From assembly GCA_031548365.1 (NCBI GenBank), contig JAVBRD010000031.1:10251-74250 (forward strand): DNA of 64,000 bases. Direction: 5' to 3'. Below are positions 51,600 through 59,566 of the stretch, piece after piece. Position 1 is the first letter of the stretch, and each line of letters starts with the position of its first letter. The notes beneath the pieces are model-generated. The model worked only from the letters and a program-made list of their open reading frames with translations, was not told where the DNA came from and ran no database searches. The stretch comes from JAVBRD01 sp031548365. GTDB taxonomy: Bacteria; Bacillota; Clostridia; Christensenellales; UBA1750. Made by a program: the position numbers and the translations under genes.

Positions 51600-52139
51600 A
51601 TAAACCCACGGGTTCTGATCACCTGCGTACTCCGCAAAGAAAATCGCTCCCGCGATGACGTGAAAAAGCGCGCGCGCAAGGCCGCCGACGAGCGCGGCCG
51701 CCGGAAGCTCAAGCGTCTCGGGGAGCCCCTTGCCCCTGAGAAACGCGCCCACGCCGATCGCGCCGAACGCCGCGAAGTAGTCGAGCAGCACCTGCATGGG
51801 ATGAACCACGACCGGGGATTGCACGAACTGCAGCGCGCCGTAGACAAGCCCGCACATCACGCCCGGAACGCCGCCGTAGGTGAATGCAAACAGGATGATG
51901 GGCAGCATGGATCCTGCCGTCACGCTCCCGCCCTGCGGCATTTTCCAAAGGCGGACATAGGACAGCACGAACGCCAGAGCGATGCACAGCGCGCCGGTGG
52001 ATAACTTGCGCGCGTTCCACGTTGTGCGCCGCGACGCGATGAGCAGGCCGATACCGAACAAGACGAGCAGCGCGATGCCGATCCAACCGGACGAGGAGAC
52101 CTTGTCGAAACGGAACACGCTCTGGAAAAAGTCAGCCAT
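51486..52139 (-). CDS. thiT: Thiamine transporter S component ThiT (ECF type)
   Basis: Energy-coupling-factor substrate-binding membrane subunit for thiamine. 217 residues from ATG 52139 with AAGGAGG. Helices fit the family: LSYVRLWKMPQGGSVTAGSMLPIILFAFTYG, QSPVVVHPMQVLLDYFAAFG, LFHVIAGAIFFAEYA and QNPWVYSSVYN, quoted partly. The thiamine-contacting segments (GEYA-like, QNPW, HP) are present. A TPP riboswitch upstream confirms the role. It overlaps the methyltransferase gene end to end by 114 bases. Confidence 0.96.
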   Translation of the reverse strand: MADFFQSVFRFDKVSSSGWIGIALLVLFGIGLLIASRRTTWNARKLSTGALCIALAFVLSYVRLWKMPQGGSVTAGSMLPIILFAFTYGGVPGVMCGLVYGALQFVQSPVVVHPMQVLLDYFAAFGAIGVGAFLRGKGLPETLELPAAALVGGLARALFHVIAGAIFFAEYAGDQNPWVYSSVYNLTSVGLDTLICVAIAALPATRRISDVFIKRAA

Positions 52140-52159
52140 GGCAGTTTCCTCCTTGCGCC

Positions 52160-52193
52160 GGAAAAGCAAAACCCGTATCCTTTAAGATACGGG
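52160..52193 (-). terminator. Riboswitch expression-platform terminator
   Basis: Minus strand CCCGTATC (52193-52186), loop TTAAAG, GATACGGG (52179-52172), then TTTTGCTTTT, between the TPP aptamer and thiT. Terminates transcription when thiamine pyrophosphate is bound. Confidence 0.85.
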
Positions 52194-52224
52194 AAACAAA
52201 GAAAACGCTGCATTGAGCGTCTCT

Positions 52225-52306
52225 CCGCTTCCCTACGGTGGGATTACCCACACAGGTTCAAAGGGTTGGCCCAACGGGCCGTCTCAGCTTTCGCTCCCCC
52301 AGCGGT
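52225..52306 (-). ncRNA. Thiamine pyrophosphate (THI element) riboswitch
   Basis: Minus strand reads CCGCTGGGGGAGC, GCTGAGA, ACCCTTTGAACCTG, then GGGTAATCCCACCGTAGGGAAGCGG. These are the conserved TPP aptamer blocks in order (P1/P2 with CUGAGA, P4/P5 with ACCCUUUGAACCUG and the UAAU-type loop). Located between a sigma-A promoter and the terminator ahead of thiT. Confidence 0.96.
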
Positions 52307-52324
52307 ATGAATTTGTCGTACAAG

Positions 52325-52353
52325 AGCATAACCCACGCGGCGCGCGTTGTCAA
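52325..52353 (-). promoter_or_regulatory. Sigma-A promoter of the thiT riboswitch transcript
   Basis: Minus strand TTGACA (52353-52348), 17-base spacer, TATGCT (52330-52325). Its -35 box overlaps that of the divergent yfbR-like gene. Confidence 0.8.
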
Positions 52354-52363
52354 GCGCGTGGGT
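52331..52363. repeat. Inverted repeat spanning two divergent promoters
   Basis: ACCCACGCG (52331-52339) and CGCGTGGGT (52355-52363) flank the shared -35 element TTGTCAA, a plausible binding site for a dimeric regulator of both directions. Confidence 0.55.
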
Positions 52364-52375
52364 AACATGTACGAT
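52347..52375 (+). promoter_or_regulatory. Candidate sigma-A promoter of the HD nucleotidase gene
   Basis: TTGTCA (52347-52352), 17-base spacer, TACGAT (52370-52375), ~60 bases upstream of ATG 52434. Confidence 0.6.
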
Positions 52376-52433
52376 GACTTACGCGCGGCGCTCTGCGCCG
52401 CAGTTCGGTGTAAAAATAAGGAGCTGCGTGCGG

Positions 52434-53021
52434 ATGAATAACACATTTTTCGCGTACATGTCAAGGCTCAAGCACATCAGGAGATGGGGACTGATGCGCA
52501 GCTTTCGTGAAGAAAACGTGGCTGAGCACTGCCATGCGGTCGCAGTGATCGCGCACGCGCTCTGCGTGATCCACAACGAACGGCACGCGGAGGCGGGGGT
52601 GACACTCAGCCCCGCGAGGGCGGCCGAGATTGCGGCATTCCATGAGGCGTCGGAAGTGATCACAGGCGATCTCGCCACGCCCATCAAGTATTTTAACGAT
52701 GACATCAGGACGGCGTATAAGCGCATTGAACGCATCGCGGAGGAACGGCTACTCGGTATGCTTCCGGGTGACCTGCGCCCGGCGTACGAGACGCTTGTCA
52801 ATGATCCTTCGTCCTATCCCGAGTGGACGCACGTCAAGGCGGCGGATCGAATAGCCGCGTACCTGAAATGCATCGAAGAAAAGAAGAGCGGCAATCATGA
52901 GTTTGATCGCGCTCTTCAGGCCATTCGCGAAGACATTGATAAGAGCCCGCTCCCCGCTGTTGCGGATTTCATGCGCGACTTTGCGCCTGCCTACGAGCTG
53001 ACGCTGGACGAGCTCAACTGA
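52434..53021 (+). CDS. yfbR: HD-domain 5'-deoxynucleotidase, YfbR-like
   Basis: 195 residues; dephosphorylates deoxyribonucleoside 5'-monophosphates. HD metal ligands: REENVAEHCHAVAVIAHAL (His), AAFHEASEVITGDLATPIKY (His-Glu/Asp pair) and HVKAADRIAAYLKC (Asp). ATG 52434 has AAGGAG ten bases upstream. Its 3' end overlaps the HAD gene by eight bases, converging. It fits with the nearby purine-nucleoside phosphorylase in nucleoside recycling. Confidence 0.9.
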   Translation: MNNTFFAYMSRLKHIRRWGLMRSFREENVAEHCHAVAVIAHALCVIHNERHAEAGVTLSPARAAEIAAFHEASEVITGDLATPIKYFNDDIRTAYKRIERIAEERLLGMLPGDLRPAYETLVNDPSSYPEWTHVKAADRIAAYLKCIEEKKSGNHEFDRALQAIREDIDKSPLPAVADFMRDFAPAYELTLDELN

Positions 53022-53643
53022 CCTCCAGCTTATCCGCAAGCTCCGCCATGCTGCGCGCGGTGAAAACGGCTTGCTCGCACGTTCTGCGGATGTCGGGTTC
53101 GAAAAATCCGCCGCGTATGCCCGCGTTCACGCCCGCCATGATGTCGATGTCGCGGTCGCCGATCATGATGGCGCGCGCGGCATCGACATTGTGCTTTCGC
53201 ATCAGATGGAGGATGGCCGCAGGGTCGGGTTTGCGAAGGAATCCGTCCGCGCTGGTCGTACAGTCCGTGAAGCAGTCGGCGAGGCCATAGAACTCAAGGC
53301 ACCCGAGCGCGGACACCCCTCTGTGCGTGACGAGGTAATTCCGCGCACCCATTGATGAGAGTTTCCGCACAAGCGACACCGCGCCTGGGAAAGGCGGCAT
53401 GGCATCAAACGGCTGGGACTTGTAGAACACGCTGAGCCTTTCGGCAAACGCGGGCTTGAGCGCGTACTTGCTCATGTAAAACTGGAGCGCTTTTTGCATC
53501 GAAATTTTCACGAGATCATGTATCTCGCCAAGGGTTGCGTCAACGCCTTGTGTGAGCAAGGCGTCGCGCATGCCTTGGACGATCGCGGGGTACGAGTCGA
53601 ACAGCGTGCCGTCGAAATCCCAGAAAATGTCAGTGTACAGCAT
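53014..53643 (-). CDS. HAD-family phosphatase (phosphoglycolate phosphatase-like)
   Basis: 209 residues. HAD motif I FWDFDGTLFDSYPA (nucleophile Asp), cap domain helices, motif II LVTHRG, motif III Lys in DGFLRKPDPAA and motif IV MIGDRDIDIMAGVNAG. It starts one base after the punA stop, so it belongs to the spoIIM-deoB-punA unit. Probable phosphosugar or nucleotide phosphatase; exact substrate unknown. Confidence 0.9.
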   Translation of the reverse strand: MLYTDIFWDFDGTLFDSYPAIVQGMRDALLTQGVDATLGEIHDLVKISMQKALQFYMSKYALKPAFAERLSVFYKSQPFDAMPPFPGAVSLVRKLSSMGARNYLVTHRGVSALGCLEFYGLADCFTDCTTSADGFLRKPDPAAILHLMRKHNVDAARAIMIGDRDIDIMAGVNAGIRGGFFEPDIRRTCEQAVFTARSMAELADKLEVS

Positions 53644-53644
53644 G

Positions 53645-54454
53645 CTACACCCTCGCGATGATATCGGAGATCAGCGCCTCAAAGCGCGGGCGAACCTCGC
53701 GACCCGCCGCGAGCACCTCGTCGTGCGAGAGCGGCTGGTCGAGCACGCCCGCGGCACAGTTGGTGATGCAGGAGATACCCAGGATATCCATGCCCATGTG
53801 CCGCGCGGCGATGACCTCCGGCACGGTCGACATGCCTACGGCGTCCGCGCCAAGCATGCGCAGCATGCGGATCTCCGCCGGCGTCTCAAAGCTTGGTCCG
53901 CGCATCATCGCGTATACGCCTTTTTTGAGCGGAACGCCGGTTGCGAGCGACGCGTCGAACGCTTTTCTGACAAGCGCGGGTGTATAAGCGAACGACATGT
54001 CGGGGAAGCGCGGGCCCAGCTCGTCCTTGTTAGCGCCAACGAGCGGGTTCTGTCCGCTCATGTTGATGTGATCGAGCATGACCATGAGATCTCCCGGGCG
54101 ATAGTCGAGATTGACGCCCCCGGAAGCGTTCGTCAGGATGAGCGTGCCCACGCCAAGCTCGCGCATGACGCGGATGGGGAGGACGACGTCATCCATAGAC
54201 CAGCCTTCGTACGAGTGAAAGCGCCCTTTCATGCAGAGGACGTTTTTTTTGTTTTTCCGCCCGAAGACCCACTCGCCCGTGTGGCCCTGAACGGTGCTGC
54301 GAGGAAACCCGGGCAAATCGGCATAGGGTACGCGGACGGGGGACTCCAGGTTTTCGGCGTAGTCCTGAAGCCCGGAACCGAGCACAAGGCCGATATCAGG
54401 TTTTTCCCCAAATCGTGTCAGCAGGTTATTCGCGGTGTCGATCACGCGTTTCAT
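53645..54454 (-). CDS. punA: Purine-nucleoside phosphorylase
   Basis: 269 residues, trimeric-type PNP that phosphorolyses inosine, guanosine and deoxy forms to the base and (deoxy)ribose-1-phosphate. Conserved LVLGSGLQDYAE, PGFPRSTVQGHTGEW, RFHSYEGW, LTNASGGVN, DHINMSGQNPL and SCITNCAAG. AGGGAG ten bases before the ATG. Together with deoB it feeds pentose phosphates to glycolysis; drm-punA is the conserved Bacillota pair. Confidence 0.96.
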   Translation of the reverse strand: MKRVIDTANNLLTRFGEKPDIGLVLGSGLQDYAENLESPVRVPYADLPGFPRSTVQGHTGEWVFGRKNKKNVLCMKGRFHSYEGWSMDDVVLPIRVMRELGVGTLILTNASGGVNLDYRPGDLMVMLDHINMSGQNPLVGANKDELGPRFPDMSFAYTPALVRKAFDASLATGVPLKKGVYAMMRGPSFETPAEIRMLRMLGADAVGMSTVPEVIAARHMGMDILGISCITNCAAGVLDQPLSHDEVLAAGREVRPRFEALISDIIARV

Positions 54455-54458
54455 TCGC

Positions 54459-55634
54459 TTACAGCTCCCTTGACGTGTGGATCAACGGCAGCAGACTCCT
54501 TCCCGCGAGCGGAGTGTGGCCGAAATTATCTAAAATGGTAGCAGAAACGTCGCTGAAATGCAATCCGGCGGGCAGCGCAGCCGCCTTGATAGAAGGAGAG
54601 TAGATGAGCAATGGCGCGTGCTCGCGCGTGTGATCGGTGCCGTGATGGAGCGGGTCGCACCCGTGGTCAGCGGCGATCATGAGCAAATCTGAAGGGCCGA
54701 GCGTGCGCAGTACCTGCGCGAGGAACGTGTCGGACGCCTCAAGAGCGCGGCCAAACCCAATCGGATCGCGGCGATGCCCGTAGAGCGTGTCAAAGTCCAC
54801 GAGGTTGACGAAAAGCAGACCGCGAAAACCCTCCGCGAGCGCTTCCAGCGCGGCGTGTGAACACGCGTCGTTGCCAGAGACGTGAACGGGTTGGGTCACG
54901 CCATGTCCCGCGAAGATGTCGGGTATTTTGCCAACACCGATAACGTCCAACCCATTTCGCGAAAGGACATCGAGCATGGTATCACGCGGGGGAGGGAGCG
55001 AGTAGTCGTGTCTGTCCGGCGTGCGAACGTAGCGGCCCGGCGCGCCGCGAAAAGGGCGGGCAATAACGCGTGCCACCGCGAGATCGCCTGTGAGCGTTTC
55101 GCGCGCGATCTCGCAGCAGCGATAAAGCTTGTCAAGCGGTATGACGTCCACGTGCGCGGCAACCTGAAAGACGCTGTCCGCGGATGTGTACACGATGGGG
55201 CACCCCGTGCGCTCGTGCTCGGGTCCGAGCTCCTCGATGATCTCCGTGCCTGACGCCGCGATGTTGCCCAGAACGCAGCGCCCGATCGCCTTTTCGTATG
55301 CCGCGATGAACGTCTGCGGGAATCCGTTCGGAAATGTCGGGAATGCGCGATCGAGCGGGCAGCCCGCAAGCTCCCAATGGCCAGTCGTCGTGTCCTTGCC
55401 CGGGGATAACGCGGCGATTCGACCATACAGCCCGATGGAAGGCGGGTCCGACGAAAAATCGTGCAGACCGGGCAGATCAAACAACCCGAGCGAGCGAAGC
55501 ACGGGCAGGCGCGGATGCGAGCTTTGCATGACGTGCGCGAGCGTATGCGAACCGGCGTCGCCGTAAGCGGCCGCGTCCGGCAGTTCGCCCGCGCCAACGC
55601 CGTCAAGCACGATGAGCGCGACTCTTTTGAACAA
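54459..55634 (-). CDS. deoB: Phosphopentomutase
   Basis: 391 residues from the TTG at 55634, seven bases after AGGAGG. Alkaline-phosphatase superfamily metalloenzyme converting (deoxy)ribose-1-phosphate to the 5-phosphate. Metal ligands are in IVLDGVGAGELPDAAAYGD, DTTTGHWE-type KDTTTGHWELAG (phosphothreonine site), NLVDFDTLYGH and IAADHGCDPLHHGTDHTREH. Upstream of punA in the same operon. Confidence 0.96.
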   Translation of the reverse strand: MFKRVALIVLDGVGAGELPDAAAYGDAGSHTLAHVMQSSHPRLPVLRSLGLFDLPGLHDFSSDPPSIGLYGRIAALSPGKDTTTGHWELAGCPLDRAFPTFPNGFPQTFIAAYEKAIGRCVLGNIAASGTEIIEELGPEHERTGCPIVYTSADSVFQVAAHVDVIPLDKLYRCCEIARETLTGDLAVARVIARPFRGAPGRYVRTPDRHDYSLPPPRDTMLDVLSRNGLDVIGVGKIPDIFAGHGVTQPVHVSGNDACSHAALEALAEGFRGLLFVNLVDFDTLYGHRRDPIGFGRALEASDTFLAQVLRTLGPSDLLMIAADHGCDPLHHGTDHTREHAPLLIYSPSIKAAALPAGLHFSDVSATILDNFGHTPLAGRSLLPLIHTSREL

Positions 55635-55648
55635 GCAAAAGCCTCCTT

Positions 55649-56245
55649 CTACACAGCCAGCAGCCGCGCAAGCAGTCCCGGAATGACGGCCAGCTCAAAC
55701 GCGGCACCCGTGAGAGACAGCATGAACAGTCCTGCGATGGCGACCAGGGACGGCGCGATGTAGTTCAGTTTTTCCAGCATGGGCAGCCTGATTCCTGCTT
55801 TGAATGTGAATAAAGCGGCGTCGCTCGCGATCACGGAAGCCGCGAGCTGCGCGACGAGTATCAGCACGAGCGCGGGGAGCATGCAAAGGCCGATACCGAG
55901 CATGGGCAGTCCCTGGACCTGCGAACCGATGAGGCCGATGGAAAAGCCGGTTAGAAACCCGCGCACAGCCACGAGCATGCCCGCCGGGACGACGCCCCAC
56001 AGAAAAAGCGCGCACAGCGCGGTCAGCGCATAAAAGCGGATGTGCAGCCACGAGGTTGACCAAAATGCTGCAAGGCCATGCGCGGGATACGCACGGGAAA
56101 GCGCACCGCCCAGCGCGCTTTCTGCATTGGGCAGTTCGCGAGCGGTGACCACTCCCGCGCTCAGCGCGCACAGCAGGATAAACGTGAGAATGGCATACGC
56201 CGCTCGCTTTTCGGCGAGGTGGGTCCTGATGGCCTGAATGCTCAA
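55649..56245 (-). CDS. spoIIM: Stage II sporulation protein M
   Basis: 198 residues from the TTG at 56245 (GGAGGAG five bases upstream), about five helices. SpoIIM with SpoIID and SpoIIP drives engulfment of the forespore. Family signatures: RFYALTALCALFLWGVVPAGMLVAVRGFLTGFSIGLI in part, followed by LPALVLILVAQLAASVIAS. Gene order spoIIM-deoB-punA recalls B. subtilis spoIIM-yqzK-fur-xerD-deoB-punA with the middle genes missing. Confidence 0.9.
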   Translation of the reverse strand: MSIQAIRTHLAEKRAAYAILTFILLCALSAGVVTARELPNAESALGGALSRAYPAHGLAAFWSTSWLHIRFYALTALCALFLWGVVPAGMLVAVRGFLTGFSIGLIGSQVQGLPMLGIGLCMLPALVLILVAQLAASVIASDAALFTFKAGIRLPMLEKLNYIAPSLVAIAGLFMLSLTGAAFELAVIPGLLARLLAV

Positions 56246-56336
56246 CTATCTCTCCTCCGTTCGGATGCGGGTAAGACATGCTATGCGTCGGGTGGGACAA
56301 ACATTCGCTGGAGAAAACGCGATTAAAGGCTCCGGT

Positions 56337-56365
56337 TTGACAAAATATTGTTGTGTCGGTATAAT
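56337..56365 (+). promoter_or_regulatory. Consensus sigma-A promoter of the G5/3D gene
   Basis: TTGACA (56337-56342), 17-base spacer, TATAAT (56360-56365): exact consensus. Predicted transcript start near 56372. Confidence 0.92.
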
Positions 56366-56376
56366 TCTGTTTAAGT

Positions 56377-57585
56377 GTGCAATCTGGGAGGTACCGCTTC
56401 ATCGTAGGCCGAAGACAAAAAAGAAGTGTGCTCGTCTATCGGAACGCCTTTGCTACGGGGGGAATCTGGTCGGGCACTAAACGAGCCGGCTTCATCAAGC
56501 GTTTTTTTCGGGGATTAAGCGCGTTGTTAAGATGGCTTGGATCATTGTGCGCGCAAATTGCTGCTGGCGTTCAGTCGCTGGCCGGAACGATACGCAGAAG
56601 GCCGCGAACGCGCGCTGAATGGCTTGGGACGGCCGGTTTTGCACTGGTATGTCTGTTTGTGATCGCGGGCGTTGCGTACTTCACGGCTGCGGGCAGAGTG
56701 TCCACGGTGGATCGGGCGCCGGCAGAGCCTGCCGCGGCGGCAATGGGCGGCGATGCAGGGCCTGCGATCGTTGCAAAGCAAAGCCCGATCGTTGTCATGC
56801 ATTCTGACGGCCGCATGGTTCATGTGATGATGGAGCAGGGGACGGTCGCGGAGGCGCTCGATCAGGCTGGGATCGCGCTCGGGGCGGACGACATGGTTGT
56901 GCCCAGGGCGGACTCTGCGGTAGCGGACGGCATGGAGATCAAGGTGATCCGCGTTCAGGTGCGCGTGAGCGAAAAGGAAGAAGCGATTCCGTTTAAGGTG
57001 TCCTACAAAAAGGACTCGACACTTGCTAAAGGGAAGGAAAAAGTTTCGTCTGAAGGAAAAAACGGTGTGCGCGTGGTCAAGACCGAGGTCATTTTACACG
57101 ACGGGGTGGAAGTCTCGCTCAACGAGATTTCCAGCGAAGTGTCCAAGGAACCGGTCAACAAAGTCATCAGGCAAGGCACCAAGACGGCCACGCCCAAACC
57201 GACAGCCAAGAAAACGCCGACGCCAAAGCCGACACCTTCGCCCACGCCCAAACCGGTTCTCGTCAAGAACGACGAAGGTGCGATCACCCGTGTCAAGTCG
57301 GGTTCGAAGACATACTCCGTCCAAGAGAAAATGGTGGTGGAGATCACCGCGTACACGCACACGGGGGACCGAACCGCGACAGGCACAATGCCCAAGGTCG
57401 GCACAATTGCCGTTGACAGGGACGTCATCCCGCTCGGAACCATGATGTATGTACCCGGGTACGGCATTGGCAAGGCGGAGGACGTGGGCGTGGGCGGAGA
57501 GCAGATCGATGTCTTTCTGGAGAGCGAACGACAGTGCCTGAAGTGGGGGCGTAAACGCGGGGTGACGATCTACATTCTCAAATAA
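56377..57585 (+). CDS. G5 and 3D domain cell-wall protein (YabE/Rpf-like)
   Basis: Up to 402 residues. One membrane anchor (~80-105, LGTAGFALVCLFVIAGVAYF), a DUF348 module (IVVMHSDGRMVHVMMEQGTVAEALDQAGI), a G5 domain (~195-265), a Thr-Pro-Lys linker and a C-terminal 3D domain: VEITAYTHTGDRTATGTMPKVGTIAVDRDVIPLGTMMYVPGYG, quoted partly, with Asp residues at AEDVG and IDVFLES. 3D domains are lytic-transglycosylase-like, as in YabE and resuscitation-promoting relatives. Start unclear: GTG 56377 lies before the ribosome binding site CTGGGAGGT (56384-56391); GTG 56428 or a rare ATC at 56401 are alternatives. Confidence 0.85.
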   Translation: MQSGRYRFIVGRRQKRSVLVYRNAFATGGIWSGTKRAGFIKRFFRGLSALLRWLGSLCAQIAAGVQSLAGTIRRRPRTRAEWLGTAGFALVCLFVIAGVAYFTAAGRVSTVDRAPAEPAAAAMGGDAGPAIVAKQSPIVVMHSDGRMVHVMMEQGTVAEALDQAGIALGADDMVVPRADSAVADGMEIKVIRVQVRVSEKEEAIPFKVSYKKDSTLAKGKEKVSSEGKNGVRVVKTEVILHDGVEVSLNEISSEVSKEPVNKVIRQGTKTATPKPTAKKTPTPKPTPSPTPKPVLVKNDEGAITRVKSGSKTYSVQEKMVVEITAYTHTGDRTATGTMPKVGTIAVDRDVIPLGTMMYVPGYGIGKAEDVGVGGEQIDVFLESERQCLKWGRKRGVTIYILK

Positions 57586-57697
57586 ATTTTTCAATGCGCG
57601 CAGGAATCCGATACACAGCAACGAATACAGCAAAGAGCGACAACTTGGCACGTTATGTCATGACAATACAGTCACATGAATTTGGAGGCGTTTTACC

Positions 57698-59272
57698 ATG
57701 AGCCATCTGGATCTGTCGTATCTCGGCATCATCAACACGAAATGCATCTATCACAACCTCCCTGTCCCGCAGCTGGTAGAAAAAGCTGTCGCGCGCGGCG
57801 AGGGTATGCTTTCCGAAACCGGCGCTCTGTGCGTAATGACCGGCAAATACACCGGCCGCTCGCCCGAAGACCGCTTCGTCGTTGATGTTCCTTCGATCCA
57901 TAACGAGATCGACTGGGGAAAGGTCAACATGCCTTTCGCGCCCGAGAAATACGACGCGGTTTACAACCGAATGATGTCCTACCTGCAGGGCCGTGAGGTT
58001 TTCGTGTTCGATGGATACGCGGGTGCCGATCCCAAGTACAGCATCAACGTGCGTGTTGTCAACGAGTTTGCCTCGCAGAATATGTTCATCCGCCAGCTCC
58101 TTCTGCGCTATGATGATTCCAAGCTTGCAGGGTTCGCCGCTGATTTTACGATCATTTGCGTGCCGGGCTTTAAGTGCATCCCCGAAGTTGACGGCACGCA
58201 CTCGGAAGCGGCCATACTGGTTCACTTCGAGAAAAAGCAGGTCATCATCGCTGGCAGCCAGTACGCGGGTGAGATGAAGAAGTCGGTCTTCGCGATCCTC
58301 AACTATCTGCTGCCCAAGAAAGGCGTTTTCCCCATGCACTGCTCGGCCAACGTGGGCGAGAACGGCGACACAGCGCTGTTCTTCGGCCTTTCGGGCACCG
58401 GGAAAACCACGCTTTCTGCCGACCCGAACCGCAAACTGATCGGGGACGACGAGCACGGCTGGTCCGACGACGGCATCTTCAACTTCGAGGGTGGCTGCTA
58501 CGCCAAGTGCATTCGCCTTTCCAAGGAGAACGAACCGCAGATCTGGGATGCTATCCGCTTCGGCACGCTGGTTGAGAACGTCACGATCAACCCCGAGACC
58601 CGCGAGCTGGATTACGACGATGAGTCCGTGACCGAAAACACGCGCGCGGGATATCCGGTTGAGTACATTCCGAACGCGCAGATTCCCGGCATTGGCGGCA
58701 TCCCCAAGACCGTCGTTTTCCTGACCGCTGACGCTTATGGCGTGCTTCCGCCCGTCTCTAAGCTCTCCAAAGAGGCCGCGATGTTCCATTTTGTCTCCGG
58801 CTACACCGCTCGCCTCGCGGGCACAGAGCGCGGCGTCAAGGAGCCTCAGGCGACGTTCTCGACATGCTTCGGCGGCCCCTTCCTCCCGCTGCCCGCCGCC
58901 ACGTACGCCGATCTCCTCGGCCGCATGCTCGATAAGTACGGATCCAACGTCTACCTGATCAACACCGGCTGGTCGGGCGGCCCCGCGAGCGGAGAAGGCA
59001 AGCGCATGTCCATCAAGTATTCGCGTGCCATGGTTTCCGCGGCGCTGTCGGGAGACCTTGAGAAGACCGAGTATGAGCTCGATCCGTTCTTCAATGTTCT
59101 CGTGCCCAAGAGCTGTCCCAGCGTCCCCGCAGAAGTCCTCAACCCCCGCAACACATGGAAGGACAAGGCTGCTTACGACGCTATGGCCAAGAAGCTCGCC
59201 GGTGAGTTCCGCAAAAACTTTGCAAAGTACACCATGCCTGAGAACGTCGTTAAGGCAGGCCCGCAAGGCTAG
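57698..59272 (+). CDS. pckA: Phosphoenolpyruvate carboxykinase (ATP)
   Basis: 524 residues; interconverts oxaloacetate + ATP and PEP + CO2 + ADP. TGKYTGRSPEDRFVVD (substrate-binding Arg), HCSANVGENGD, kinase P-loop FGLSGTGKTTLSAD, the kinase-2 segment LIGDDEHGW and GYTARLAGTERG. GGAGG eight bases before ATG 57698. In anaerobes it links PEP and C4 acids; its position before rnf suggests a common energy-metabolism region but it has its own terminator. Confidence 0.96.
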   Translation: MSHLDLSYLGIINTKCIYHNLPVPQLVEKAVARGEGMLSETGALCVMTGKYTGRSPEDRFVVDVPSIHNEIDWGKVNMPFAPEKYDAVYNRMMSYLQGREVFVFDGYAGADPKYSINVRVVNEFASQNMFIRQLLLRYDDSKLAGFAADFTIICVPGFKCIPEVDGTHSEAAILVHFEKKQVIIAGSQYAGEMKKSVFAILNYLLPKKGVFPMHCSANVGENGDTALFFGLSGTGKTTLSADPNRKLIGDDEHGWSDDGIFNFEGGCYAKCIRLSKENEPQIWDAIRFGTLVENVTINPETRELDYDDESVTENTRAGYPVEYIPNAQIPGIGGIPKTVVFLTADAYGVLPPVSKLSKEAAMFHFVSGYTARLAGTERGVKEPQATFSTCFGGPFLPLPAATYADLLGRMLDKYGSNVYLINTGWSGGPASGEGKRMSIKYSRAMVSAALSGDLEKTEYELDPFFNVLVPKSCPSVPAEVLNPRNTWKDKAAYDAMAKKLAGEFRKNFAKYTMPENVVKAGPQG

Positions 59273-59299
59273 TTGCGGCGGTATCCCCCAAAGCCAAAG

Positions 59300-59329
59300 G
59301 CGCTTCATCCGTGAGGATGGAGCGCTTTT
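59300..59329 (+). terminator. Intrinsic terminator after pckA
   Basis: GCGCTTCATCC (59300-59310), loop GTGA, GGATGGAGCGC (59315-59325) with one wobble, then TTTT. Confidence 0.85.
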
Positions 59330-59560
59330 CCACACAGCGGCATTCGTTAATCCTTTGTCAACCATGGTTAAACGCGATCGCGCTATACCTTCAGGATGTC
59401 GGCGGTCGAAGGCCGACGCTACTTTGTAGGGACAGCGCACGGTCGTTTCATTCAAAGCATTAGCCCGCTTTTCACCAGCGGTACCGCACCGAAGGACTGT
59501 GCAGCACAGCTGTACTACTGCACTCCCGCGCTTCACCCCATATCGCTATAGTAAGGAGAG
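59330..59560 (+). other. Non-coding leader region before rnfC
   Basis: About 230 bases with no supported gene. It contains short inverted repeats (GTCGGC/GCCGAC near 59400; CTGTGC-A-GCACAG near 59500) and TATACC near 59392, but I cannot define a convincing -35/-10 pair. It probably holds the rnf promoter and 5' untranslated region. Confidence 0.4.
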
Positions 59561-59566
59561 ATGCCC

